Below, one piece after another: positions 52,231 to 63,490 of a DNA stretch of 64,000 nucleotides. The notes beneath the pieces are model-generated. The model made no database searches and was not told the origin of the DNA. It worked only from the letters and a program-made list of their open reading frames with translations. Made by a program: the position numbers and the translations under genes. The stretch comes from Distichodus sexfasciatus. Its lineage: Eukaryota; Chordata; Actinopteri; Characiformes; Distichodontidae. Numbering within the stretch: the stretch's first letter is position 1; each line of letters opens with the position of its first letter. The stretch lies in the NCBI GenBank assembly GCA_032718565.1, contig JAVGVS010000401.1:1-64000 (forward strand), read 5' to 3'.

Positions 52231-52479
52231 TGTGACTGAGACAAGAGTGGAGCGATCACGAGGGTGAACGGACACTGAGTGAATGGGTCGGACTGGTTTA
52301 AATAAGAAGGTGACAAACTAATTAACCAAAACAAACCAATGAGACACAAGAGGAATGTGAAGCCCAATCCAAGACACGAACCAGGAAAACCAGGAAGTGA
52401 CTAAAAGTGTTTTCTTAAAGGGACAGACACACACACCAAAACAACCCCGATGTAGACCCATCAAACCTCAGGTTTAATA

Positions 52480-53490
52480 CTCTGGCGTAAATTTGGATAT
52501 CTGCCGATACCGATACAAATCTGATAGTCACAGTCTTTTTTTAAATATAAAATAATGTTTTAAACTGTCTGAATACATGACAGATTATTGTTATGCTTAA
52601 GGAAATGCTTGATTTAAATACTGTTTTCCTAACTAAAACAATGTAATAATCACACACGTACAGTAAATGCTAAATTATTTGTTCTCAAAAATTGTTTGTT
52701 TAGACATATAAATATTTCTTCTTTCTTATTGATTATACTATAAAATTATAAAATTGAAAAATATTTGATCAATTGAAAATGAAATACTGAAGTTTGTCAT
52801 TTTGAACCCATTTGGCCTATAAAATGAGCTGCTTTTGCAGAGAACTACATTTCCCACAATCCTCCGCATCACAATGAAGTGTTGGGGGCACTTTCCAGAA
52901 TGAACAATAGAAAATATATGGGAATATCTAAATAAACGGCAGAATTGTGAGTAGAAAGCTGGTTATTTATCAGCTTAAATATGGTTTGTGTCTGTAATAA
53001 AGGGGACATTTTGAGCAAACTGGAGCATTTTAGCGAGTAATGGCACTCATGCGCGCGGTCATTAACACATCGCGAAAAATGTGTTTACATCACGAAAAAT
53101 GTCATTTATGCGTTTTTATGCATTTACTTCTGTTTTAGTGCATGGAACATCTCACAAATACTTTCACATACAGAGGGATCAGGTCTCGTTTTTGGCATGC
53201 CACTGAAAACGTTGTGTGTCACTATTAAGCCTCCGTGTGAAATACAAGCAGCTCATGCTCTAGTGAGTAAAATGAATTAAACGAAGCTTCGATTCTAGAA
53301 AAATTGCCTTGACCATTTTTTGTAACAGAATTCTTAAGGTTACCAGGACAAGCGTTTCAGCTCTACTTTACCGCAGTGCATAACGAATTGAGCGTGCACG
53401 CATTTACAGATCGGCTCCATAGAACGGCCCAATGCCACTGATATCCGATCCAGCGGTTTGAGCCGTTATCGGATCGGTTACATCTCTAAA
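52480..53490. mobile_element. hAT-like remnant
   Basis: Cgatacc/ccgat-rich termini occur near 52500 (gatatctgccgataccgatac) and 53440-53485 (gatatccgatccagcggttt, ending ggttacatctct), a pattern typical of hAT-type ends. No transposase frame and no target duplication were recognised; the left edge looks eroded. Confidence 0.3.
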
Positions 53491-53589
53491 TATTACATTC
53501 TGCAGTAAACTGATGTAGACCTGCTATGTAGTACAGTAGTTTGATTAAATATTGCATTTTCTGTATACGAAGAGAAAATAATGATATCA

Positions 53590-53705
53590 GACCATGTCCG
53601 AAACGTGTTCTGTTTTGAATATTTAGACTTAAATGAGGCAATGCCTCTGCGGTGTAGTTATGAGCACAAACCCCGGCTGAATGGTAAAAGACAACCATTT
53701 ATGAG
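53590..53705 (+). pseudogene. LINE endonuclease scrap
   Basis: The plus frame reads FEYLDLNEAMPLRC then YEHKPRLNGKR, matching in pattern the endonuclease N-terminus of the LINE at 63190-63430 (EYLASNDATPSGYGYEHKPQ). It is about 35 residues long with no flanking coding sequence. Confidence 0.45.
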
Positions 53706-53815
53706 GGATATCTTTCACTGACACTGAAGTCAGGATTAAAATTTAAGTCCTTCAAATTATTATTCCTTAGAACTGCAATTTCATTGTTTCCCCTCATTAC
53801 GATTTACCATCAGCT

Positions 53816-55324
53816 AGGGATGTATCAATACCATTTTTTGAGACTGAGTACAAGTATCGATATTTATTTTTGGGTACTCACTGATACCGATACCTGTGTA
53901 GGTCTGTTATTAATAACAATGACAATAATAGTGAGATTTTTTAAGTTTTTTTTTTTTTTAACCAATATCAAGTACTGTATTTCCCCAATGATAAGCCGCC
54001 CCACACTATAGGCCGCCCATTCTATAAGCCGCAGAAAATGCTCATTTATGTTTTAAGCCGCCCCATGATTAGCCGCGAACCGCCGTTACTGAATTTACCA
54101 ATCTGAAGCAAAAACATCTACGTAATTTGCCACACCCCTAGAGGCCCTTGCAGATCTATAATGACATTACACATTCACTCCGTCTAGCCGGCAGCGACGT
54201 GCGATATGCGAATGGGTTATTTCAGCGTGGAACAATGTGAAACCAGAAAGCATACAGAAAAGTTTTCGCAAAGGCAAAATCCTTCCTTAACCTACAAGCT
54301 GACAAGCAGCACAGGTCACAATTGAGTTGGAGGGATTTGATTTGGAGGGATTTGAAAAAAGATAAGCCTAACAATTTTTGCATTTCAGTGTTACTAATTT
54401 TATACTGAAAAATTTACATGTAGAGACAGATGATTGACATTCCTGTACTGCAGTACCCCCCCTCCAGTCATTCAAATGAAAATGTAAAAACTTATCTTTT
54501 CTCAGCCAACAATAAACTTTGTTCCTTTTCATTCTGTTAAGGTTTGTTTTTGCCTAGCTTGTATTATATACTAGGATGCAATGTAATGCAGCAAAGGCCT
54601 GAAAAAGTGTTATTTTTACATTGCAGCAACGAGGCTGGAACGAGGCAGCACCAATTAAGTGACAGAACATCATCACTGATCTATCTTTGTTTTGCGTTGC
54701 TTTTCAAACTGTTTGTTCCTGCAGTAAACAGTACATTTAAATTAAACAAATCATTTGTGTATGTTGTCTTTTTTAGCGAATGCGTTTTCATGTTTTTAGA
54801 TAGGCCGCCCCATTTAAGCAAGCCGCACAGAATATATATAATGTATAATTATAATTCATAAGCCGTGGCCTATCATTGGGGAAATATGGTCTAAACTCAA
54901 AAAAACCACTGTCAAAAACCAAAATATAAATTAAAGTACACTTGAGCCTTATTATGTCATTTTATAAAATAAATGATACTATTTTTTTATCCATTTATTT
55001 GTTCTATAGGTTTCAAAACATAAAAAAGCAACAATTAAATAAATTATTAAATATTAAAATATTTAAATATTAGTCTGCTTTGCTGTTGTCATTATCATTT
55101 ATTTTAAAGTAGCTCCAGACGGCTGGCATTTTTATCTCCACACAGTTTACAGTTTATTTGGCAAGTGTTGTGGCATTTACACTGCCTCCGCGTGGCGATG
55201 AACATAACTACATCATATCTTCCACATGTGGTATCGGTAGTAGGTACCGGGGAATTTTGTTTCCGAGTAAAGTAACTTCAGGGGGTGGTATTGGTACCGA
55301 TACCGGTATCGGTGCATCCCTACC
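53816..55324. mobile_element. hAT-like non-autonomous element
   Basis: The inverted ends are tagggatgtatcaatacc and ggtatcggtgcatccc-ta, with flanking 8-bp ccatcagc (53808-53815) and ccatcaac (55325-55332) as a target duplication with one mismatch, the size used by hAT transposases. No transposase is encoded. A second TIR element is nested inside. Confidence 0.6.
53974..54891. mobile_element. Nested TIR element (AAGCCGCC family)
   Basis: The ends are inverted copies of about 20 bp, actgtatttccccaatgata on the left and its near complement on the right (tatcattggggaaatatggt). The sub-terminal regions are rich in ataagccgcc/ggccgccc. No transposase found; the ORF at 54544-54861 has no recognisable family. 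Superfamily unknown. Confidence 0.6.
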
Positions 55325-55332
55325 ATCAACCA

Positions 55333-55745
55333 AGGTCCTTATTCTGAATTTTAACTGCATTTCCAGAATTGCTAATCAAAAATAACAAAAACAATACCAC
55401 ATTTCTGTTTAACATGGAGTCCAAGCTGACTAATAACCACACTACTGCTCAAACTGTGCCAACATTTTTTCCCAGAAATGACTTTAGGATTTATTTTTAA
55501 CCAGAAATATTCAGAATACTATAAAATAAGTTAAGAATACTATAAAATAACTACAGTGCCTAGCCTTGACACGGAATGTGCTAATGCTGCAGCTACCTTA
55601 TTTGAATCATTTACTCCTGTTGACCAGTCAAAGGTGATGTCTTTAATCTTATCCTTAAAGGAGCTATATGTAATTTTATGGCCAAAACTGATACTGCAGT
55701 CAAATACAAAATACTGTAGTGTATCATTTCCCTTAGCATCTAATG
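55333..55745. other. No gene seen
   Basis: AT-rich sequence with a short direct repeat (atactataaaataa, twice near 55510-55545). No coding or structured signal recognised. Confidence 0.4.
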
Positions 55746-55747
55746 TC

Positions 55748-57090
55748 TAGAGCCCTTACAATACCATGGATCCAAGAGTTCCCTTGCCCAGACATGGGTC
55801 ACTGGGGGGCCCCACTGGCACCAGGCCTGAAGGTGGGGCTCAATGGTGAGCACCTGGTGGCCACGCCTGCACCCATAGGTCTGGTGCACTGTAAGCTAGG
55901 TGGTGGCCAGAGTGGGGGAACTCAGCAGTCTAATCCTTGGCTACAGAAGCTAGCTCTAGGGACATGAAATGTCACCTCTCTGGTGGGGAAGGATCCTGAG
56001 CTTGAGGTTGAAGTTGAGAGCATATGCACCAAACAGCAGTTTAGAGTACCCAACCTATTCTGGAGTCCTTGGAGGGGGCATTGGAGAGTGCTCCTTCTGG
56101 GGACCCTTGTTCTGCTGAGGGATTTCAAATGGCCCCCATGATCTAAACCTGAGTGGTGTTTTGTTATTCAACTTCTGTGCTCACCACTAATTGTCCATAA
56201 CAAACACCATGTTCAAGCAAAAGGGTCCACTTTGCACCTGGACACCTTAGGCCGCAGTGAGGCCATGGAGAATGACTTCTGGATGGCTTTCAGGAAATTC
56301 TGGTCCACCATCCGGCATTGCAGGAGGAATAAGCAGTGCAATGTCAACACTGTGTATGGTTGGGACAGGGCGCTGCTGACCTCAACTCGAGACATTATGG
56401 GTTGGTGGAAGGAATACTTCGAAGACCTCCTCAATCCCACCAACATGCCTTCCAATGAAGAAGCAGAGTCTGGGGACTTGGAGGTGGGGCTGAGGTTGCC
56501 AAGGTGGTTAAAAAGTTCTTCAGTGGCCAGGCCCTGGGGTGCATGAGGTCCGTCCAGAGATCCTTAAGCCTCTGGATCTTGTGGGGCTACCCAGGCTGAC
56601 ATGCATCTGCAACATCGCATGGACATCAGGGGACAGTGTCCCTGCATTGGCAGACCGGAGAGGTGGTCCCAATTTTTTAAAATTAGGGACTGAAGAGTGT
56701 GTTCCAACTACACTTCTCAGCCTCCCTGGTAAGGTCTATTCAGGGATTCTGGAGAAGAGGATCAGATCAGATAATTGAATCTCAGATCCAAGAGGAGCAG
56801 TGTGGTTTTCGTCCTGGCCATGGAACAGTGGACCATCTCTACACTCTCAGGAGGCTCCTAGAGGGTGCATGGAAGTTTCCCCAAGCAGTCTATATGTTTT
56901 TTGTGGACTTGGAGAAGGGAAAATCATTTACTCCTACTTGGAGAAGGCAAAATAACATCAGGCATATGTGGTATCAGGACTGAAGTCAAGACTACTAGGC
57001 CGCACTGCAACTGTCACACTGGGACTCACTAGGGTTGATGCCACCTTCTGTCCAGAGACTATGACTGAGCAGTTCCCATAGTTATTCAGT
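55748..57090 (+). mobile_element. Rex3-like (RTE) LINE fragment
   Basis: The 5' part carries ctagggacatgaaatgtcacctctctggtgg, the conserved start of the Rex3-type endonuclease region. Later frames read NKQCNVNTVYG, GWWKEYFEDLLNPTNMPS, LLSLPGKVYSGILEKRI, EEQCGFRPGHGTVDHLYTL and VYMFFVDLEKG (motif A, then lost). Most of the endonuclease and the RT catalytic half are deleted. Confidence 0.75.
56232..56983 (+). pseudogene. Rex3-like RT N-terminal part
   Basis: Blocks at 56232-56546, 56539-56778 and 56699-56983 lie in successive frames and together cover the linker and RT fingers of an RTE-clade LINE up to motif A (FVDLEK). The sequence ends at MWYQD, so there is no motif B or FADD. Not functional. 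Confidence 0.7.
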
Positions 57091-57094
57091 GGGT

Positions 57095-58520
57095 TGGGAA
57101 ATTGTAACTTTCATTACACCATTTGGGCAGTTCTGTTTTAACCACTTATGTTTTGGTATTTCATCAGCACCAGAGCACTTCCAACAACAGATGTTCCATA
57201 TCCTGGAGGGCTTAGAAGGTGTGGATGGATGAAAGATGTGCTGGTGTATGCAGAGATACAGATGGCTCACACAGCTTGCCTTTGGAATCTATTGAAAAGA
57301 CTAGAAGAGAATGGAGTCACACTGAAACCTGAAAAATGTGAGTTCTCAAAGGTTTCGGTGAAATTCCTAGGTCAAGTCATTGATGCCCAGGGAGTCAGAG
57401 CTGAGCCAAATAAAGTGAAAGCAGTAGCATATATGGAGGCAGTTGGTGGCATAATAGCAGGGTGTTCACCCCATGATCAGAAGGTTGCAGGTTCAAATCC
57501 AGGGCTGGTAAAGTTACCACTGAGATACTCATGAGCAAGGTACCATCCCCAAGCACTGCTCCCCATGTGCTTGTTAGCTGCCCACTCCTCCTCCTTAATG
57601 GATGGGTTAAATGCAGAGGTCACATTTTGTTGTGGTGCACTGTGTATTGTGCTGTGGTGTGTTCACAATGACAAAATAATCACTCACTTTCACTTTCAGG
57701 AGCTAAGAGATATTAGTGGGGTGAGACGTTTCCTTGATGAATCACCTTGGGAAATACATACCTCAGCTGGCAGAGAAAACACAGTTGCTGCAAGAATGTT
57801 TGTGGGCAAGAAATGTGTGGACATGGGGACATGCCCAGCAGCAGACATTTGACAACATCAAGAGTGAGCTTAGCACCACACCTGTCACTGTACAACACAC
57901 AAGCACATACACTCATGTCTGCTGACTCTTTTCATATGCACTGGGAGCTGTCTTACTGCAGGAGCAAGAGGACCATACACTGAAGCCAGTAGCATATGCC
58001 ACAAGGGCTCTAAGTGACACAGAACGAAGATATGCCCAGATCGACAAGGAGGCCCTAGCCATCACATGGGCATGTGAGCGCTTCTCAGACTTTCTGGTGG
58101 GCATAGACTTTCACATAGAAACTGACCACAAACCCCTTATGACCCTGTTGGGTTCACAAACCTGGACAAGCTGCCTCCAAGAATCCAAGAAGACTGCAAA
58201 TGAGATTGATGTGATACAGATACACAATCTCTCATGTACCACGAAATGACATGGCCACTGCACATCTCCTGTTGAGAGCACCTCAAAAAGTTGAGCCAGA
58301 CATCTGTCTAGAAAAAGATCTTAACCTGTATGTGAACATGGTCATGAACAGTTTACCTGCCTCAGAAAAGACACTACAAGAAATAACAGAACATCAAGAC
58401 AGAGATGAGATACTGAGAGAAGTAAAGAGATACTGTCGTGAAGTCTGGCCAGACAGATTTATGATGAATGGAAGGTGCCAACAATATACACTGTTTGCTG
58501 GAGAGCCGATTGTGGAATAG
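57095..58520 (+). pseudogene. Ty3-type RT and RNase H
   Basis: Readable parts: FITPFGQFCFN and FGISSAPEHFQQQMF (before the catalytic loop), then MKDVLVYAE, where the expected second Asp pair is altered, LKPEKCEFSKVSVKFLGQV, after the SINE ELRDISGVRRFLD, then RNase H pieces AYATRALSDTERRYAQIDKE-like near 57985-58060 and TDHKPLMTLLGS near 58120. Frameshifts throughout. Confidence 0.68.
57434..57703 (+). ncRNA. tRNA-derived SINE
   Basis: The head has a pol III box A-like segment (gtggcataatagcaggg) and box B ggttcaaatcc (57490-57500). The body follows with ggttaaatgcagaggtcaca, typical of fish tRNA-SINEs, and the tail is tcactcactttcacttt. It interrupts the Ty3 pol frame, with ggag on both sides (57436-57439 and about 57700-57703) as a possible short duplication. 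As a mobile copy it is probably silent. Confidence 0.68.
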
Positions 58521-58559
58521 AGCCTGCTACTTAGACACAAAAGACTAGTCATACCTAAA

Positions 58560-59030
58560 ATGCCCCAACCTGACTTACTACAGAAACTGCATTTGGGTCA
58601 ACTTGGTATTGTTAAATGCCACAAGAGAGCCAGCCAATTGGTCTGGTGGCCAGGACTAAGCACTCAACTCAAGACCCTGGTTGAAGCATGTGACATCTGT
58701 GCTAGAGAAAGTGTCAACCACAAAGAGCCATTGAGACCCTCTGAATTTCCAAAGAGACCATGGGAGGTTGTAGGAACAGATTTGTTTAAGTGGACTGACC
58801 ATCAGTACCTTTTAGTGGTTGATTATTTCTCCCGCTTTAGAGAAATAGCTAAATTATCAGGCACAACATCAGCAGCAGTCATCAATCACCTCAAATTGAT
58901 TTTTGCTCGAAATGGGATTCCTTTGACAGTGAGAAGTGACAATGGTCCCCAGTTTTCTTCTGACCTTTTCAGCCAGTTTGTAAGAAATTGGGCATTAAAA
59001 ACATTATATCAAGGTATCCAAGGTATCTAA
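58560..59030 (+). pseudogene. Ty3-type integrase, truncated
   Basis: The H2C2 zinc finger is complete (KLHLGQLGIVKCHKRA, WWPGLSTQL, ACDICAR). The core has VVGTDLFKW (first Asp), YLLVVDYFSRF and TVRSDNGPQFSSD (second Asp). The open frame then runs into a short aaggtatc repeat, so the Glu and C-terminal domain are missing. Confidence 0.78.
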
Positions 59031-59282
59031 GGTATCAAGAGGTAGGCTGCTTAGTTGTACTAGGAACTCAGTGCCACAGTTCAGTCAAGCTCCAGTTCAA
59101 TCACAGTTGTCTTGTCTGTGTCATTTATTTAATCTGCACCAGGCAATATTACAGCATGTACTGTACAGCAAAAACAGCAGGGGACCCAAAACTGATCCTT
59201 GTGGTAATTGATACTTCACCTTGACGTGTTCTGAGGAATCACTATTTATATTCACACACTGATAGCTATCTGACAGCATGTT

Positions 59283-59656
59283 TGTCAGGGATCTGGTTAG
59301 GATATGACACAATGCTAGTTGTTAGACATTATCCCGTGTAGCATGGATGGTTAACCCAAATGCGGAGTAATGTGCAAGTAGGTAGGAGAACCACACAAGT
59401 TGATCTAAGAACTCTCTAACACAAAGAGCAAGGATTCCCATGAGAACCCGCATTCTATCGGACACACACTCAATTGAGGAGATAACCAAATAACTGGAGT
59501 ACTCACAGTTGATGCTTAAATGAATCAGAGTTGGGCTGGTGAGTCGATCAATGACTGAGCGGCGAGCCATGAGAAAAAGACTCCTTTTATACTTCTCGAC
59601 CGCGCCAACTCATTCCAAGTCCTTGTGCCGGACGTGTGCTCAGAGTGCATGTGACA
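59283..59656 (-). repeat. Ty3 LTR (3' copy)
   Basis: Matches 62658-63004 along its length, with a short extra segment near 59490-59540. Confidence 0.88.
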
Positions 59657-60257
59657 GTAGCTCCCCCTCCAGGACTGGCACCAGACATGCCTGGGACAGA
59701 AAATACCTGGTGACAGTAGTCCCTTATCAGCTCTGGGTCTAACACAAACTGGGCCAGAATCCAAGACCACTCCTTGGGACCATAACCTTCCCAATCAACC
59801 AGATACTGAGTACCCCGACCCTGAGGCACGCATCAAGGATCTGGTGTATGCAAGACCACCCTCGATGATATGGGGAGGAGGAGGGATGGGAGTGGACGGA
59901 ACCATGGGCGATGTAATGAAGGGTTTGATTTGGGAGGTGTGGAACACAGGATGGATCCAGAGCACCGCAGGCAGTTGGAGCCAGTTGGTGACTAGGTTAA
60001 ACCAGTGGGTAATCTTGTAGGGTCCAATGAAGTGGGAGGTGAGCTTTTGTGAGTCTGTGTGAAGGTGGCCATGGAAGGCCACCAGAAGGCACGACAAATG
60101 AACTGGAGAGTCCGCTGCACTCCTGGATGGCCGGCGATGATGGAAGAATGTGCCCAGGCCAGGACATCAGATCTGATGGGAATTGGCATGTAGAGAAATC
60201 CAGGCAGCACACCTGCCGGAGGGGTCTGCAAGGCCTGTGCCCACTTAATGACTGCAA
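59657..60257 (-). pseudogene. Ty3 integrase ends: zinc finger, SH3 and chromodomain
   Basis: The minus strand shows the zinc-finger helix HPGVQRTLQFICRAFWWPSM, then directly SQKLTSHFIGPYKITHW and IHPVFHTSQIKPFI (SH3-like C-terminus), then a chromodomain [19 protein letters not shown]. The whole catalytic core between finger and SH3 is missing. Frames shift at about 59800-59830. Confidence 0.78.
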
Positions 60258-60344
60258 TTCACAGTCCCCTACACCGTAACGTTGCTGAGTGGGATAGAAT
60301 TTCTAGGAGAAGAAACTGCAAGGACGTAGTTTCTGTTCTGGACC

Positions 60345-61330
60345 TCATTGTGACAGGACCACTCTGGCACCCACATCCAAGGTGTCCACTTCCACAATGA
60401 ATGGCTTGGTGGGATCCAGGTGAAGGAGGATCAGTGCCGTGGTGAAGCAATGACAGAGTTGATGAAAAGCATTGATGGCATTGGGGTGAGGGTAAAGCGG
60501 TGAGGAGAAGGTCAAGTCAGGGTGGTGAAGGGAGCAGCAACCATACTGAAGCCCTGGATGAAACAACGATAGAAGTTGGCAAACCCTAAAAACCATTGGA
60601 GCTGCTTCAAGGTCTTGGGTAGGGGCCAATGACTCACTGTCTCCAGCTTCTGGCAGTCCATGGCCACACCCTGGGACAAGATGACAAAACCCAGGAATGT
60701 GGTGGAATGCTCATGAAAAGTGCACTTCTCCAACTTACAGTAGAGTTGGTGAGCGAGCAGTCTCTTGAAAACTGCCCTGACATGCTGGGTATGTTCTTCC
60801 AGGGTGTGTGAAAATATGAGGATGTCATCAAGGTAGACAAAGGCCCAACAACTTAGCATGTCCTGCAGCACATCGTTGATGAATTGTTGGAAGGCTGCAT
60901 TGGAAGGCTGTGGGAGCATTGCATAGGCCGAAGGGCATCACCAGACTTTCATAGTGACCAGTGGAGGTGATGAAGACTGTCTTCCACTCATTGCTCTCCC
61001 TGATTCGCACCAAGTTGAAGGCACTCCGGAGGTCCAACTTTGTAAAGTAGGTGGCACCAGAGAGAGTGTCCAGGGTCGTGTTGGTTAGTGGAAGCAGGTG
61101 GTGATTCTTGACGGTGATCTTGTTGAACCCCAATAGTCTACACAGGGTTGGAGGCCATTGTCCTTTTTCTTCACAAAGATGAACCCTACGGCAGCAGGCG
61201 AGGAAGAGGGCCTGATGGTGCCTTGGCGGAGAGCATTGTTCACATATTCTTCCATTGCCTGCATCTCAGTGGTTGAGAGAGAGAAGAATCCACCATGGGG
61301 TGGTACCATGCCTGGCAGGAGATCAATCAC
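60345..61330 (-). pseudogene. Ty3 reverse transcriptase and RNase H start
   Basis: Motifs: [35 protein letters not shown] (A), [18 protein letters not shown] (B), [17 protein letters not shown] (catalytic YLDD), [14 protein letters not shown] and [18 protein letters not shown]. RNase H starts with FIVEVDTLDVGARVVLSQ and then breaks off. Three frame changes (near 61100, 60870 and 60520). Confidence 0.82.
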
Positions 61331-61366
61331 CAGGTCATAGAGGTGATGGGGAGCCAGCTTGATGGC

Positions 61367-61993
61367 TCAGGATTTGCAGAACACCTCTGCCAGGTCACAG
61401 TATGTTGCTAGGATTGCCTCTGGGTCAACATCAGGGGCCTCGGACTCCCTAGAGTATGTCTCAGCTGATGCCTGCAGGCAAAGTTCAGAGCAAGTCGGCC
61501 CCCATTGCAGGATCCAGTTCTGGTGCCGGGAGATGAGGGGGTTATGCAGAATCAACCAAGGGTATCCCAGGGTGAGAGGACGTGAGGAGATGGTGGTGAG
61601 GAGGAACCAGATCTGTTCTTGGTGCTGGTCGATGGTAAGGGTAATAGGTTGCATCTGATGAGTGATCGGGCTGGTGGAGAGGGGCCAACCTTTGACAGAG
61701 GTAATCTGAATGGGCTGGGCATACTCCAGATCAATGAAGTGCCCTGCAGCACCAGAGTTGACAAAAGCGGAACTTCTGATCCGTTTGTGAGCAATCTGGA
61801 GGCGTACTTGAACCGTGAGCCGAGAAACAGTCACAGAGGTGGAGAGGAGGTGAAGTGGACCTGGTGAGCTGCTCTCAGAACTCACTGGGTCAGACCGTGG
61901 TCCACGGGGCAAGACAATCAGTGTTGATAGAGCAACTATGTAGTGAAGTCCCAGCAGACTTTGTTGCACTCTGCGACACTGTGGTGAGTTCAT
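61367..61993 (-). pseudogene. Ty3 aspartic protease with altered active site
   Basis: The retropepsin core reads SSAFVNSGAAGHFIDLEYA where the family has D-S-G; here the catalytic Asp is Asn. LTLGYPWLILHNPLI and DLAEVFCKS at the C-terminal edge lead into the RT. 208 residues, open. A single G-to-A change would explain the active-site loss. Confidence 0.75.
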
Positions 61994-62174
61994 CCTTGAT
62001 ACGAGAACCCAGTCCCTTGTAGTAGGGTGTCCAGAGCGTGGCGTCTCCTCAGGTGGTCTGGACTGCCAGAGTACGGAACTCAGTGGTATAGTGGCTCATG
62101 GATGACTCACCCTGCCACAGATATTATAGCCTGGAGTCAGTCTCCACCTCGTTGTTGGGATGGTCAAAAGTCAT

Positions 62175-62655
62175 TCAGAGTTGGCGGGTGAATTCAGGGT
62201 ATAAGTGGCCGACATCTGAGTTGGAGCATAGAATTGCTGTGGCCCACTCTGCTGCCTGCCTGGAATGCAGGGAGACAAGAAGCATGATCCCCTGGTGATC
62301 TGTGGAGTATGTGGTGGATTGAAACTCAAACACAAGATCCAGGGAGATTAGAAAAATATCACACTTCCATGCCATTCCATCTATCTGGTAAAGATATTTG
62401 TGGTTCAAGAGGGGGAGAACAGACTGTTGTGACTGGAGCATGGCACTCATCAGTCAGCTCCTGAACAACTCCGCGAAGCGTCGCAAACTCTTGCCGCAGT
62501 TCCACCACCTCGCAGCACAATGCCACTTGGTCTTGGTCGCTGCAGCGCAGAGATGCGACTTCACTATGTAGTTGCTCTATCAAGACTGATTGACTCACCA
62601 CTGTGTTACAGAGCACAGCAAACTCCACTGGATTAACAATGTATGGCTCAGTCAT
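62175..62655 (-). pseudogene. Ty3 Gag
   Basis: Start near 62655 (MTEPYIVNPVEFAVL), followed by a coiled-coil-like segment with CCEVVELRQEFATLRGVV. After a frame change near 62365 come the capsid motifs FQSTTYSTDHQGIMLLVSLHS-type (62320-62250) and RQAAEWATAILCS. Zinc knuckles were not seen. Confidence 0.68.
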
Positions 62656-62657
62656 TC

Positions 62658-63004
62658 TGTTAGGGATCTGGTTAGGATATGACACAATGCTAGTCATTAG
62701 CCATTAGCCCATGTAGCGTGGATGGTTAACCCAAATGCGGTGTGAGATGCGAGTAGGTAGGAGAACTACACGAGTTGATCTAAGAACTCACTAACACAAA
62801 GAGCAAGGATTCCTACGAAAATCTGCATTCTATCAGACACACACTCAATCAAGGAGATAACCAAATAAATGCTGAAATAAATGGGCTGGTGACTCAATGA
62901 TTGAGCAGTGAGCCATGAGAAAAAAAAACCTTTTATACTTCCGGACCACGCCGACTCATTCCTCGTGTCCTTGTGCCGGGCACGTGCTCAGAGTGCGTGT
63001 GACA
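62658..63004 (-). repeat. Ty3 LTR (5' copy)
   Basis: Partner of 59283-59656; a third, partial copy is at 13750-13880. Confidence 0.88.
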
Positions 63005-63189
63005 ATGTTTGAATCTAATAAGGAGAATGGTATGATCTTTCAAAAGCAGCACTTAGGTCAAGCAACACTAGACACTAATTTTGTGTTGTTTCATTTGGTT
63101 TTGATTCTTATTCATCTTTATTGCTGTTTGTTTTTTCGTTGCAGGCTTGCTCCCCTCAGTGTTATTGAAAGAGATCTTTCATAAATGGT

Positions 63190-63430
63190 TGCAATGCCTC
63201 CCTTTTACCACTGAGTTGGGGTTTATGCTCATAACCATATCCTGAAGGCGTTGCATCATTTGAGGCTAAATACTCATTGGATTTTATCCATGTCTTGGTT
63301 AAACAGAGCACATTCAGAACATGTCTAAAAGCATTTCATTTGTAATAAGTGCCTTAGTAGTTAATGATCTAATATTTAGTAGTCCTAATTTTAGATTAGT
63401 GGTGCAGGTAGCCTGCATTGGGTGCTCTAA
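63190..63430 (-). pseudogene. LINE F endonuclease N-terminus
   Basis: The minus frame reads LKLGLLNIRSLTTKALI, then TWIKSNEYLASNDATPSG and YEHKPQLSGKG, the start of an APE-type endonuclease (NIRSL and ETWL/TWIK blocks). An internal stop lies at about 63330. Confidence 0.6.
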
Positions 63431-63490
63431 TTTAATATGAATTAGATTTGAAAAGGATGCCTTTCACATTTTACGGGAACTATTTTTGGT

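Larger units (their letters stand above)
50133..52450 (-). mobile_element. R2/NeSL-like LINE A, 5' part
   Basis: The 5' two thirds of a minus-strand REL-endonuclease LINE: 5' region (52450-51540), zinc-finger ORF start and RT up to LILDYYNNFRPRVT at about 50150. The remainder of the RT and the endonuclease are absent here but are found in the same orientation at 14315-15484, on the far side of Polinton 2. About 110 residues are missing between the two parts. Confidence 0.68.
57095..59012 (+). mobile_element. Ty3-type LTR retrotransposon pol fragment
   Basis: RT (57095-57430), RNase H (57900-58250) and integrase zinc finger plus partial core (58560-59010) follow in the correct order. A SINE interrupts it at 57434-57703. 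No LTRs, Gag or protease were found, and the integrase ends before its catalytic Glu. Confidence 0.72.
59283..63004 (-). mobile_element. Ty3 chromovirus with LTRs, internally deleted
   Basis: LTRs at 59283-59656 and 62658-63004 start TGT(C/T)AGGGATC and end GTGACA. Identical 5-bp target duplications atgtt flank the element (59278-59282 and 63005-63009). Between them on the minus strand lie Gag, protease, RT, a truncated RNase H, the integrase zinc finger, and an SH3-chromodomain tail. At 3.7 kb it is well below the 5-6 kb expected, because most of the RNase H and the integrase core are deleted. Confidence 0.88.

Noticed and set aside
54544..54861. 105-residue plus-strand ORF in the nested TIR element
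   Set aside because: No family resemblance, AT-rich composition and no sign of a transposase.
57434..57510. Possible functional tRNA gene
   Set aside because: Box A and box B are present, but the sequence continues into a SINE body and tail and cannot form a proper cloverleaf.
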